Below, piece after piece: positions 1-6,109 of a stretch of 6,640 bases of DNA. Under the pieces are notes generated by a model. It saw only the letters and a list, made by a program, of their open reading frames with translations. It searched no databases and was not told the DNA's origin. The DNA lies in assembly GCA_018064545.1 (NCBI GenBank), contig JAGHUY010000236.1, positions 1-6,640 on the forward strand. The letters run 5' to 3'. Every line of letters starts with the position of its first letter. Position 1 is the stretch's first letter. This DNA is from Candidatus Apopatosoma intestinale (lineage in GTDB: Bacteria; Bacillota; Clostridia; Oscillospirales; CAG-272). The translations under genes were made by a program, and so were the position numbers.

Positions 1-1849
1 GACCGGTGATGAGCATAAAACGTTTCCCCGCCGCGTCCATATCGGTATCGTTGGGAATAAAAAGCATATCGGTCGACTGCTCGACGACGGGATGACGGCC
101 GTCGGTGATCGAAATCACGTCGCTGTAATCGACTTCGGGACGGACGTATCCGCCGCGCACGGCGGCCTCGGCAAGCGAGCAGTAGACGTCCAGTTTGGAG
201 AGCAAAAATGCCGTTTTCTGAATCCGATGGACGTTTTCCGCCAGTTTCATACGAATATCGGTAAAGAGTTGATATTCCAGCGCCGTATCGCGATCGCCCG
301 CGCCGAGAATCTGCGCTTCCATATCTTTCAGTTCCTCGGTGATATAGCGTTCGCCGTTCGCGAGCGTCTGCTTGCGGATATACCGCTCCGGGACCTGATT
401 CATAAACGATTTGGAGACTTCGATATAATAGCCGAACACCCGGTTATAGCCGATTTTCAGCGTGCGGATACCGGTCTGTTCCCGTTCGGTCTCTTCGATC
501 TTGTCGATCAGCGATTTGCTGCTCGTCATTACGGAACGCAGATAATCCACGTCCGCGTGATAGCCGTCGCGGATGATACCCCCCTCACGGACGGAAAACG
601 GCGGATCGTCGACAATGGACGCTTCGACAAGCGAACGGAGATCGGCAAGATCGTCCAGTTCCGCGGCAATGGCGGGCAGTTCGCCCATCACAAAGGAGGA
701 GAGAACGGCTTTGATCGGCGGGATACGGGACAGCGTCTCCGACACGGCGCGCAAGTCGCGCGCATTGGCGCTCCCGTACACGATGCGGGTGATCAGCCGT
801 TCCAGATCGAGCACACCGGCGAGGGCCTCCATGATCTCCCCACGGTCGGCCGTTCGGTTATAGAGTTCCTCCACGGAGGAGAGACGTTTTTCAATGAAAT
901 AGGGATTTTTTAACGGGAAATCGATCCATTTTTTGAGCAGTCTCGCGCCCGCCGCCGTCTTGGTCTTATCCAACACCCACAGAAGCGTCCCTTTGCGTTC
1001 GGCGCGGCGCATCGTCTCGGTCAGTTCCAGATTCCGGCGCGTATTCATGTCGAGTTCCATGTACTGCCCGTCATGGTAATAGTTGATCGTACCGAGACCC
1101 GCCAGATCGTTTTTCTGCATTTCCGCCACATAGGAGAGAAGCGCACCGACAGCCGGAACGGCGGGATTGGACTCCGAAAAATCCTCCGGAACGGAAGAAA
1201 ACTTTTCGCGAATGACACACAGAGCCGTCGCGGGATCAAAGCGAGTTTTCTGGCACTCGTTGATCGTGCAGTTCAGCCGTTCTTTCAAAAACAAAGAAAC
1301 TTCGGGAAGTTCCGAGGCACTCCCGTATAGCACAACCTCGCGTGGGGCATAGGAGCCGAGTTCCGAGAGCAGACGGTTCTCCCGATTCTCACCCTCAAAC
1401 CACGTAGCGGCCACGGAGCCGGTCGAAATATCGGCAAAACTGACGCCGATCGCACCGTCGCTCTGATAAATGGCGGCGATATAATTGTTTTTCTTTTCGT
1501 CGAGAAGAGCGGATTCGGTTAAGGTACCGGGCGTGATCATCCGGATGACCTCGCGTTTGACAAGACCCTTGGCGAGCGCCGGGTCTTCCATCTGCTCGCA
1601 GATGGCGACCTTGTAGCCACGGCCGACCAGTTTTCCGATATAGCCGTCCACGGCATGGAACGGCACACCGCACATCGGGGCCCGCTCCTCCTCCGCCCAA
1701 TCGCGGCCGGTCAGAACCAGATCGAGTTCTCTTGACGCGGTCTTGGCGTCGTCAAAAAACATCTCGTAGAAATCGCCGATCCGGTACATGAGGATATACT
1801 CTTTGTACTGATTTTTGACTTCCAGATACTGTTCGATCATCGGTGTCAT
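1..1849 (-). CDS. mutS: DNA mismatch repair protein MutS (3' end cut by window)
   Basis: MutS recognises mismatches and small loops behind the replication fork and hands them to MutL through ATP-driven clamp formation. The frame is open from the ATG at 1847-1849 to the window edge, giving 616 residues with no frameshift. Visible in order: the mismatch-binding motif GDFYEMF at residues 25-31 (the Phe-x-Glu reader), PMCGVPFHA at 58-66, CEQMEDP at 84-90, a core segment around ELTETMRRAERKGTLLWVLD, a clamp segment with IGYNRVFGYYIEVSK and IRKQTLANGERYIT, then TDGRHPVVEQ and FIPND before the ATPase. The cut falls at ITG, the first residues of the Walker A loop, so the ATPase and dimerisation part (normally some 250 residues) lies outside. 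The start is supported by GAGG eight bases upstream. miaB lies 19 bases upstream on the same strand, so the two are probably co-transcribed. mutL is the expected next gene but is not visible. Confidence 0.97.
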   Translation of the reverse strand, partial: MTPMIEQYLEVKNQYKEYILMYRIGDFYEMFFDDAKTASRELDLVLTGRDWAEEERAPMCGVPFHAVDGYIGKLVGRGYKVAICEQMEDPALAKGLVKREVIRMITPGTLTESALLDEKKNNYIAAIYQSDGAIGVSFADISTGSVAATWFEGENRENRLLSELGSYAPREVVLYGSASELPEVSLFLKERLNCTINECQKTRFDPATALCVIREKFSSVPEDFSESNPAVPAVGALLSYVAEMQKNDLAGLGTINYYHDGQYMELDMNTRRNLELTETMRRAERKGTLLWVLDKTKTAAGARLLKKWIDFPLKNPYFIEKRLSSVEELYNRTADRGEIMEALAGVLDLERLITRIVYGSANARDLRAVSETLSRIPPIKAVLSSFVMGELPAIAAELDDLADLRSLVEASIVDDPPFSVREGGIIRDGYHADVDYLRSVMTSSKSLIDKIEETEREQTGIRTLKIGYNRVFGYYIEVSKSFMNQVPERYIRKQTLANGERYITEELKDMEAQILGAGDRDTALEYQLFTDIRMKLAENVHRIQKTAFLLSKLDVYCSLAEAAVRGGYVRPEVDYSDVISITDGRHPVVEQSTDMLFIPNDTDMDAAGKRFMLITG

Positions 1850-1857
1850 GAAAATAA

Positions 1858-1861
1858 CCTC
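1858..1861 (-). promoter_or_regulatory. Ribosome binding site of mutS
   Basis: On the minus strand GAGG (within ACGAGGTT) sits eight bases before the mutS ATG. It lies wholly inside the 19-base gap after the miaB stop codon. No promoter-like sequence fits in this gap, so mutS depends on transcription from the miaB promoter or from inside miaB. Confidence 0.7.
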
Positions 1862-1868
1862 GTCTTTC

Positions 1869-3275
1869 TTAATCTACAATCTCGCCGTACAGGGCAAAGG
1901 CGGCGCCCTCGGTGATCTTTACCTTGACAAACGTGCCTTTCCGGGCAATATCCCCGTCAAAAAGCACGATCTTATTTCCCTCCGTGCGGCCGGTCAGTTT
2001 GCTTGGATTATTCTTGCTCTCGCCCTCGCAGAGAACGCGGAGCACTTTGCCGACCTCTTTTTTTGACTTTTCTTCGGCGATCTTCTCCTGCAAAGCGAGC
2101 AGGCGCGTCATCCGCTCGGCCTTGACCGATTCCGGAATCTGATTTTCCATCCGGGCGGCCGGCGTTCCCTCTCTTTTGGAATATAAGAACGAGAAAAGCA
2201 TGTCGTATTTCATTTCGGACAGCATCGAAAGCGTATCGGCAAAGTCCTCCTCCGTCTCCCCCGGGAAACCGATGATAATGTCGGTGGTCAGCGAAATATC
2301 CGGCATTTTCTCCCGCATATAGGAAACGAGTTCCCGATAGGTGTCAGTGTCATAATGCCGATTCATTTCGCCAAGCAGACGGTCACTTCCCGACTGCAAT
2401 GGGAGATGAAAATGCTTTGCCACTTTCGGATTCCGCGCCATGGTGTCGATGAGTTTCCGGGAGGCATCCTTCGGATGGCTCGTCATAAAGCGGACGATAA
2501 AGTCGCCGGGGATCGCACAGATGCGGTCGAGCAGATCGGCAAAATCACATTCGTCCCCGAATTCTTTTCCGTAGGAGTTGACGTTCTGACCAAGGAGCGT
2601 GATCTCCCGATAACCGTCGCGAACCAGTTCATTTACCTCGGAAAGGATGTCCTCGGGACGGCGACTGCGCTCCCTGCCGCGGACGTAGGGAACGATGCAA
2701 TAGGTACAGAAGTTATTGCACCCGTACATGATGCTGACCCACGCGCGGAAACTACTCTCCCGATGGACGGGCACGCCCTCACAGACGACAGCTTCCCCGA
2801 CGTTGGGATAAAATCCGCGACCGCCGACCATAGCGGCATAGAGCATTTCCGGCAAACGCCAGAGGTGTTCGGTACCGAAGACGAAATCCACATAGGGATA
2901 ACTGTGCTTGATCGTCTCGCTCCGGACGACCTGCGAGACCATGCAACCGCAGATGCCGATGATCAGATCCGGATTTTTCTCTTTCAGATGCTTATACCCG
3001 CCGGTGATGGAGAGCGCCCGGAGTTCGGCGTGTTCGCGGACGGCACAGGTATTGACGAGGATGACGTCGGCCTCTTTTTCCGAGGAGACCATCGTGTAGC
3101 CCATGGCGACCAGTTCGCCGGCCAGCCGTTCACTGTCGGCCTCATTCTGCTGACAGCCGTAGGTCACCACGCACGCTTTTTGCTCTTTCCCGGCGATGCG
3201 CTCGGCCACCTGACGGGCAAAGACCCGCTGGGCTTCCCGTTCCTCTTCCGTAATCACGCGTTTTTTCGTTTCCAT
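1869..3275 (-). CDS. miaB: tRNA-2-methylthio-N6-dimethylallyladenosine synthase MiaB
   Basis: MiaB is a radical-SAM methylthiotransferase that adds the 2-methylthio group to i6A37 next to the anticodon of tRNAs reading UNN codons. The protein has 468 residues, normal for the family. A charged N-terminal extension of about 30 residues precedes the methylthiotransferase domain, whose auxiliary-cluster cysteines are C41 (TYGCQQNEADSE), C77 (NTCAVREHAE) and C111 (GICGCM). The radical-SAM CxxxCxxC motif is C186, C190 and C193 (YGCNNFCTYC), followed by IVPYVRGRERSR. This sequence and QNEADSE favour MiaB over the paralogue MtaB. A C-terminal TRAM domain ends the protein (LTGRTEGNKIVLFDGD). An in-frame ATG at 3327-3329 would add 18 residues, but it overlaps the -10 region at 3318-3323 and the added residues look unlike the family. 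The ATG at 3273-3275, just behind a GGAGG site, is therefore chosen. mutS follows after 19 bases. Confidence 0.97.
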   Translation of the reverse strand: METKKRVITEEEREAQRVFARQVAERIAGKEQKACVVTYGCQQNEADSERLAGELVAMGYTMVSSEKEADVILVNTCAVREHAELRALSITGGYKHLKEKNPDLIIGICGCMVSQVVRSETIKHSYPYVDFVFGTEHLWRLPEMLYAAMVGGRGFYPNVGEAVVCEGVPVHRESSFRAWVSIMYGCNNFCTYCIVPYVRGRERSRRPEDILSEVNELVRDGYREITLLGQNVNSYGKEFGDECDFADLLDRICAIPGDFIVRFMTSHPKDASRKLIDTMARNPKVAKHFHLPLQSGSDRLLGEMNRHYDTDTYRELVSYMREKMPDISLTTDIIIGFPGETEEDFADTLSMLSEMKYDMLFSFLYSKREGTPAARMENQIPESVKAERMTRLLALQEKIAEEKSKKEVGKVLRVLCEGESKNNPSKLTGRTEGNKIVLFDGDIARKGTFVKVKITEGAAFALYGEIVD

Positions 3276-3278
3276 AGT

Positions 3279-3284
3279 CCCTCC
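3279..3284 (-). promoter_or_regulatory. Ribosome binding site of miaB, decides the start
   Basis: GGAGGG on the minus strand ends three bases before the ATG at 3273-3275. It is the only strong Shine-Dalgarno match near the N-terminus and selects this start over the in-frame ATG 54 bases upstream. Confidence 0.75.
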
Positions 3285-3317
3285 GAGGGTATAAAATGAC
3301 AGAATAATACATGATAT

Positions 3318-3346
3318 ATTATAAATCATACACGGCGGAAAATCAA
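3318..3346 (-). promoter_or_regulatory. Sigma-A-type promoter of miaB-mutS
   Basis: On the minus strand the -35 box TTGATT (3341-3346) is followed by exactly 17 bases and the perfect -10 box TATAAT (3318-3323). The transcription start is expected near 3311, giving a leader of about 36 bases before the miaB ATG. It lies downstream of the khpA terminators, so miaB-mutS is a separate transcription unit. Two short palindromes lie just upstream (3348-3361 and 3380-3389). Confidence 0.8.
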
Positions 3347-3456
3347 GAGTCCGTTCGGACTTTTTCGGAAGAAAGTCTCCTCGATCGAGATAAAAATGCG
3401 CAGAACCGGCGAACCCCCAAACCGCGCGAGCGCGATTCGGGGAACCCCCGGGCCGG

Positions 3457-3532
3457 CGTTCTTCGCCCCGAAGTTGTACGCAGGGGCGGCGGGAGCAAGA
3501 GCCCCCGCCCTACGAGCGAGCGGGCGAAAACG
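3457..3532. repeat. GC-rich nested inverted repeat between operons
   Basis: The outer arms are CGTTCTTCGCCC (3457-3468) and GGGCGAAAACG (3522-3532), which pair over 11 bases with one bulged C. Inside lies a second hairpin with arms GGCGGGAGC (3488-3496) and GCCCCCGCC (3501-3509) around an AAGA loop. One inner pair is G-U in minus-strand RNA but an A-C mismatch in plus-strand RNA, so the inner hairpin is more stable as minus-strand transcript. A further small hairpin, CTTCG/CGAAG, lies at 3461-3473. The region has no open frame with a ribosome binding site. The layout resembles dispersed palindromic intergenic units, but only one copy is in the window, so that class is an inference. Confidence 0.45.
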
Positions 3533-3550
3533 TCAAGAGAAAAAGCAATA

Positions 3551-3583
3551 TAATAAAACGGGAAGCCCGCAGGGCTTCTTCCC
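3551..3583 (-). terminator. Second terminator-like hairpin after khpA
   Basis: In minus-strand RNA, GAAGCCC and GGGCTTC (3562-3568 and 3572-3578) form a seven-base stem with a three-base loop. The stem can be lengthened with GGG/CCC by bulging out three bases. It is followed by G and then TTTTATTATATT, a broken U-rich tract. It probably backs up the stronger hairpin at 3607-3645. Confidence 0.6.
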
Positions 3584-3606
3584 TATTCCCTTTCTTCACG
3601 GACACA

Positions 3607-3645
3607 GAAAAATTCCCCTCTCTCGCAAAATGGAAAGAGGGGAAT
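3607..3645 (-). terminator. Rho-independent terminator of the ylxM-ffh-rpsP-khpA operon
   Basis: On the minus strand ATTCCCCTCT (3636-3645) pairs perfectly over ten bases with AGAGGGGAAT (3612-3621) around a 14-base loop. A run of five T (3608-3612) overlaps and follows the stem end. It begins 55 bases after the khpA stop and is the expected end of the operon transcript. Confidence 0.85.
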
Positions 3646-3700
3646 CATTCTTATAAACACTTTTTGCTTTTTCGGTCTGCACTTTTTTAGCCGACCGACT

Positions 3701-3940
3701 TTATCGGATGTCTACTGTCACCTTTTTGTCACAGTTGGTCGCCGCCACTTTCATAAGCTGGCGGATGGCCTTGGCGATTCTTCCCTGACGGCCGATGACT
3801 TTGCCCATATCGTCAGGCGCAACGGAAAGTTCCAGAACTACCGTTCCGTTATCGGTTACTTTTTCCGTCACCTTGACAGAATCGGGATCATCTACGATCG
3901 CGCGTGCCAGATCGGCAAGCGTCTCACTGAGATTCACCAT
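3701..3940 (-). CDS. khpA: KH-domain RNA-binding protein KhpA (YlqC)
   Basis: This small cytoplasmic protein is a single KH domain. In Firmicutes KhpA partners with KhpB (Jag/EloR) and binds RNA, with reported effects on cell elongation and division. The 79 residues match the usual length. The KH signature is visible as GKVIGRQGR, with the nucleic-acid-binding GxxG loop at G50-R-Q-G53, followed by the helix IAKAIRQLMKVAA and a final strand KKVTVDIR. The N-terminus (LADLARAIVDDPDSVKV) also fits the family. The ATG at 3938-3940 has GGAG six bases upstream, and the gap to the rpsP stop is 12 bases, consistent with co-transcription. It stands directly after rpsP, as in many Firmicutes. Here it is the last gene of the unit: terminators follow, where ylqD, rimM, trmD or rplS are often found. 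Confidence 0.95.
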   Translation of the reverse strand: MVNLSETLADLARAIVDDPDSVKVTEKVTDNGTVVLELSVAPDDMGKVIGRQGRIAKAIRQLMKVAATNCDKKVTVDIR

Positions 3941-3952
3941 GGAAAACTCCGA

Positions 3953-4198
3953 TTAGTCGGTGATGCCGGCTTTTTTCAGAACACTCTTGACGGTTTCCGT
4001 GGGAAGAGCGCCTTTGGCAAGCCATGCTTTTGCTTTTTCAGCGTCGATTTTAACGTCGGCCGGATTCGTCAGAGGGTTATAGTAACCGATTTCCTCGATG
4101 AATCTGCCATCGCGGGGATCGCGGGAATCCGCCACGACAACGCGGTAAAAGGGAGCTTTCTTTGCACCCATTCTTCTGAGTCTGATTTTGACTGACAT
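3953..4198 (-). CDS. rpsP: 30S ribosomal protein bS16
   Basis: bS16 is a small-subunit protein that binds 16S rRNA and is needed for 30S assembly. The 81-residue product matches the family from the first residue: [40 protein letters not shown], followed by the usual C-terminal half with [30 protein letters not shown]. The ATG at 4196-4198 follows a perfect GGAGG (4209-4213) with ten bases between. An 85-base gap separates it from ffh, much larger than the other gaps in this operon. The gap contains a possible internal promoter and a small hairpin, so rpsP and khpA may be partly expressed on their own. khpA follows after 12 bases. Confidence 0.98.
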   Translation of the reverse strand: MSVKIRLRRMGAKKAPFYRVVVADSRDPRDGRFIEEIGYYNPLTNPADVKIDAEKAKAWLAKGALPTETVKSVLKKAGITD

Positions 4199-4247
4199 GA
4201 TGTTTTGTCCTCCGAATTGAAAATTTTGTTTTTTTATAAAAATCCAG

Positions 4248-4263
4248 GCGGCGCAAGCACCGC
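4248..4263 (-). other. Small hairpin between ffh and rpsP, possible attenuator
   Basis: In minus-strand RNA, GCGGTG and CGCCGC pair over six bases (one G-U) around a CTTG loop. After five more bases there is a run TTTTT and then an A-rich stretch. The distance from stem to T run is longer than in a strong intrinsic terminator, so partial termination, a pause or an mRNA-stabilising structure are all possible. Confidence 0.3.
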
Positions 4264-4269
4264 GTGATT

Positions 4270-4298
4270 ATTATACAGTTGTATTAAAATCTTGGGAA
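4270..4298 (-). promoter_or_regulatory. Possible internal promoter for rpsP-khpA
   Basis: On the minus strand a perfect TATAAT (4270-4275) stands 17 bases behind TTCCCA (4293-4298), which matches the -35 consensus at four of six positions and lies inside the last ffh codons. Transcription would start near 4263, about 65 bases before the rpsP ATG, at the foot of the small hairpin. The weak -35 box keeps confidence low. Confidence 0.35.
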
Positions 4299-5618
4299 CC
4301 CTCTGCCGAACGGCATTTTCTGCTTTCCGCCGCCGGTCAGTTGCTTCATCATCTTTTTCATCTGATCGTACTGTTTGAGCAGACGGTTGACCTCCTCGAC
4401 GGTCGTGCCGCTTCCGGCGGCCACGCGCCGTTTCCGGGATGCCGCGAGGATTTCGGGTTTCTCCCGCTCCTCCGGCGTCATGGAGAGAATGATGGCCTCC
4501 GTGCGATCCAAGGCTTTCTCATCGATCTTGGCGTCTTTGAGTGCGCCCATGTTCATGCCCGGCATCATACCGAGAAGCGAATCCATACCGCCCATGTTCC
4601 GGATTTGTCCGAGCTGGTCAAGGTAATCCGTCAGCGTAAAGCGGGATTTCCGCATTTTTTCTTCCAGTTCGGCGGCTTTCTTCTCATCAAAGGTCTTTTC
4701 CGCCTTTTCGATCAGAGAAAGCACGTCGCCCATCCCGAGAATGCGGGAGGCCATGCGATCCGGGTGGAACACTTCGATCTCATCCAGTTTTTCTCCGACA
4801 CCGACGAATTTGATCGGCTTTCCGGTCACGTAGCGGATCGAGAGAGCGGCGCCGCCACGGGTATCGCCGTCCAGTTTCGTCAGAACCACGCCGGTGATGT
4901 CAAGGAGTTCGTCAAAGGACTTTGCCACGCTCACCGCGTCCTGACCTGTCATGGCGTCCACCGTGAGCAAAATCTCATCGGGTTTTACGCTCTTCTTGAT
5001 GTCTGCGAGTTCGCCCATCATCTCTTCGTCGATGTGGAGACGGCCGGCCGTATCGATAAATACCGTGTCATAGCCTTTCTTTTGGGCATAATCGACGGCG
5101 TTTTTGGCGATCTTGACGGGAGAAACTTTGTCTCCCTCATCATAGACCGGAATCCCGAGTTTATCGCCCACGACGTGGAGTTGCGCGATGGCCGCGGGAC
5201 GGTACACGTCACAGGCAACGAGAAGCGGATTCTTGCCCTGTTTCTGAACCATCCCCGCCAGTTTTCCGCTGTGCGTGGTTTTACCGGCGCCCTGCAACCC
5301 GACCATCATGATGACCGTGGGCGGTTTGGAAGCGACCTGCAATTTCGATTCCGTAGACCCCATCAAGGCGGTCAACTCTTCATTGACGATCTTGACGATC
5401 TGCTGAGAGGGAACAAGGCTTTCGAGAACCTCGGCACCGACGGCGCGTTCCGTCGTCCGGTTCACGAAATCCTTGACCACTTTGAAGTTGACGTCGGCTT
5501 CGAGAAGTGCCATCTTGATGGCACGCATTCCCTCACGGACGTCCGCTTCGGAAAGTTTCCCTTTATTCCGAAATTTCTTGAAGGCTTCCGCCAGTTTATC
5601 CTGTAACCCCTGAAACAT
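4284..5618 (-). CDS. ffh: Signal recognition particle protein Ffh (SRP54)
   Basis: Ffh binds signal sequences of nascent membrane and secreted proteins together with the 4.5S/6S SRP RNA and docks with FtsY through paired GTPases. The 444 residues are the normal length. An N domain (about 1-95) precedes the G domain with P-loop GLQGAGKTT (107-115), DVYRPAA (137-143), DTAGR (189-193), TKLDGDTRGG (247-256) and the closing GVGEKLDEIEVFHPDR (273-288). The methionine-rich M domain (about 325-430) contains MGGMDSLLGMMPGMNMG, the likely signal-peptide groove, and the RNA-binding SRKRRVAAGSGTTVEEVNRLLKQY. The ATG at 5616-5618 has AAGGAG five bases upstream. It lies 18 bases behind ylxM, the classic partner gene. 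FtsY and the SRP RNA gene are not in the window. Confidence 0.98.
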   Translation of the reverse strand: MFQGLQDKLAEAFKKFRNKGKLSEADVREGMRAIKMALLEADVNFKVVKDFVNRTTERAVGAEVLESLVPSQQIVKIVNEELTALMGSTESKLQVASKPPTVIMMVGLQGAGKTTHSGKLAGMVQKQGKNPLLVACDVYRPAAIAQLHVVGDKLGIPVYDEGDKVSPVKIAKNAVDYAQKKGYDTVFIDTAGRLHIDEEMMGELADIKKSVKPDEILLTVDAMTGQDAVSVAKSFDELLDITGVVLTKLDGDTRGGAALSIRYVTGKPIKFVGVGEKLDEIEVFHPDRMASRILGMGDVLSLIEKAEKTFDEKKAAELEEKMRKSRFTLTDYLDQLGQIRNMGGMDSLLGMMPGMNMGALKDAKIDEKALDRTEAIILSMTPEEREKPEILAASRKRRVAAGSGTTVEEVNRLLKQYDQMKKMMKQLTGGGKQKMPFGRGFPRF

Positions 5619-5636
5619 AGTTTCTCCTTGCTACGC

Positions 5637-5984
5637 CTAACACTTCATATCGGCAAGAATCGCCCGGATTTTCTCCGCCTGCTCTCCTGCCGAGGGAATT
5701 TCATTTTGTAAAGCCGTCAGAGCCTTGACCGCTTCTCTTCTCTGCTCATCCAAAACCGTCATTTTCGCGACAAAGCCGAGAATCTCTTCATAATGAAGAA
5801 GTGCTCTTTTTGCTTTGGCGATCCGATCGCGGACACCCTGTCTGGTAATGCCCGTGGACTCGGCAATCTCCGCGAGCGAAAAGTCATCACAGTAGTAAAA
5901 CTCAAAGACTTCACGCTGAGCTTCTGGAAGCAGATCGCCGTAGGTATCAAACAGCACGTTCAGTTGTAAATCCTTTTCAAACAT
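5637..5984 (-). CDS. ylxM: YlxM/UPF0122 helix-turn-helix protein, SRP-associated
   Basis: YlxM proteins are small helix-turn-helix proteins encoded just ahead of ffh. In streptococci the homologue associates with SRP components and modulates SRP function. The chosen protein has 115 residues. It opens with the family-typical MFEKDLQLNVLFDTYGDLLPEAQREVFEFYY and contains a sigma-region-4-like helix-turn-helix at about 34-62 (FSLAEIAESTGITRQGVRDRIAKAKRAL). It ends in a charged helix (about 75-112) that could form a coiled coil. An in-frame ATG at 6116 would give 159 residues, but it lies upstream of the promoter at 6022-6050 and the added residues are not family-like. The ATG at 5982-5984, with GGGAG six bases upstream, is therefore the start. 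ffh follows after 18 bases. An inverted repeat covers the expected transcription start. Confidence 0.93.
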   Translation of the reverse strand: MFEKDLQLNVLFDTYGDLLPEAQREVFEFYYCDDFSLAEIAESTGITRQGVRDRIAKAKRALLHYEEILGFVAKMTVLDEQRREAVKALTALQNEIPSAGEQAEKIRAILADMKC

Positions 5985-5990
5985 ACGGCT

Positions 5991-5995
5991 CTCCC
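5991..5995 (-). promoter_or_regulatory. Ribosome binding site of ylxM, decides the start
   Basis: GGGAG on the minus strand stands six bases before the ATG at 5982-5984. It lies between the inverted repeat at 6000-6020 and the start codon and supports the 115-residue form over the longer frame. Confidence 0.7.
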
Positions 5996-5999
5996 ACGG

Positions 6000-6020
6000 T
6001 GTAAAGCAAATTACTTTACA
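6000..6020. promoter_or_regulatory. Inverted repeat over the ylxM transcription start, candidate operator
   Basis: The arms TGTAAAG (6000-6006) and CTTTACA (6014-6020) are perfectly complementary over seven bases, with a seven-base A/T-rich spacer. The repeat begins one base after the -10 box and covers the expected start near 6015, a classical repressor position. I do not recognise the motif as a site of a known regulator. If transcription starts further upstream than expected, it could instead act as a 5' mRNA hairpin. Confidence 0.5.
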
Positions 6021-6021
6021 T

Positions 6022-6050
6022 AGTATATCGGATGGCGGCCGTCTTGTCAA
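6022..6050 (-). promoter_or_regulatory. Sigma-A-type promoter of ylxM-ffh-rpsP-khpA
   Basis: On the minus strand the perfect -35 box TTGACA (6045-6050) is separated by 17 bases from TATACT (6022-6027), which matches the -10 consensus at five of six positions. Transcription should start near 6015, giving a leader of about 30 bases. It faces away from the kinase promoter at 6110-6138, with 59 bases between the two -35 boxes. Confidence 0.85.
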
Positions 6051-6083
6051 GGGGAAAACAGAATAATTTTCAAAAGATTGCGG

Positions 6084-6099
6084 AAAAACGTCCGTTTTT
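6084..6099. promoter_or_regulatory. A/T-flanked palindrome between divergent promoters
   Basis: AAAAACG (6084-6090) and CGTTTTT (6093-6099) are seven-base inverted arms around TC. The element ends 10 bases before the -35 box of the kinase promoter and starts 33 bases behind that of ylxM. It could be a regulator site, or the A and T runs could act as an UP element for RNA polymerase. No regulator is identified. Confidence 0.35.
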
Positions 6100-6109
6100 T
6101 TCTCATTTC

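Larger units (their letters stand above)
3276..3700. other. Intergenic region between khpA and miaB, no gene seen
   Basis: This stretch has no coding frame that looks like a protein or has a ribosome binding site. From right to left it holds a T/A-rich spacer after the khpA stop, two terminator-like hairpins (3607-3645 and 3551-3583), a GC-rich hairpin-dense segment (about 3404-3532), two short palindromes and the miaB promoter. Besides the nested repeat, the GC-rich part contains GAACCCCC twice in direct orientation (3411-3418 and 3442-3449), a hairpin CGGGG/CCCCG (3438-3450) and a hairpin CGCG/CGCG (3423-3434). A weak six-base inverted repeat TCGGTC/GACCGA spans about 3670-3696. Confidence 0.7.

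Noticed and set aside
92..913. Plus-strand open frame of 273 codons opposite mutS
   Set aside because: The minus-strand MutS frame is continuous and conserved throughout this span, so the plus frame is a shadow.
2355..3299. Plus-strand open frame of 314 codons opposite miaB
   Set aside because: Shadow of the MiaB frame; low-complexity composition rich in D, H, F and G and no family resemblance.
3348..3367. Possible plus-strand terminator at the AGTCC/GGACT hairpin with a T run
   Set aside because: No plus-strand gene lies upstream that would need it, and the stem is short, so it is listed only as a palindrome.
3549..3554. TATAAT-like -10 box on the plus strand
   Set aside because: No acceptable -35 box at 16-18 bases and no plus-strand gene downstream; it belongs to the U-rich tail of a minus-strand terminator.
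3311..3656. Two plus-strand open frames in the GC-rich intergenic region
   Set aside because: They run through the miaB promoter region, hairpins and terminators, are rich in Arg, Gly and Pro, and have no convincing ribosome binding site.
4341..5606. Long plus-strand open frame of 421 codons opposite ffh
   Set aside because: It is antisense to a clear Ffh protein, rich in His, Arg and Phe with no recognisable domain, and arises from codon bias on the coding strand.
6081..6101. CGGA/TCCG hairpin followed by seven T as a plus-strand terminator
   Set aside because: The stem is only four bases and no transcript is expected to enter from the left; the T run is more likely upstream promoter sequence.
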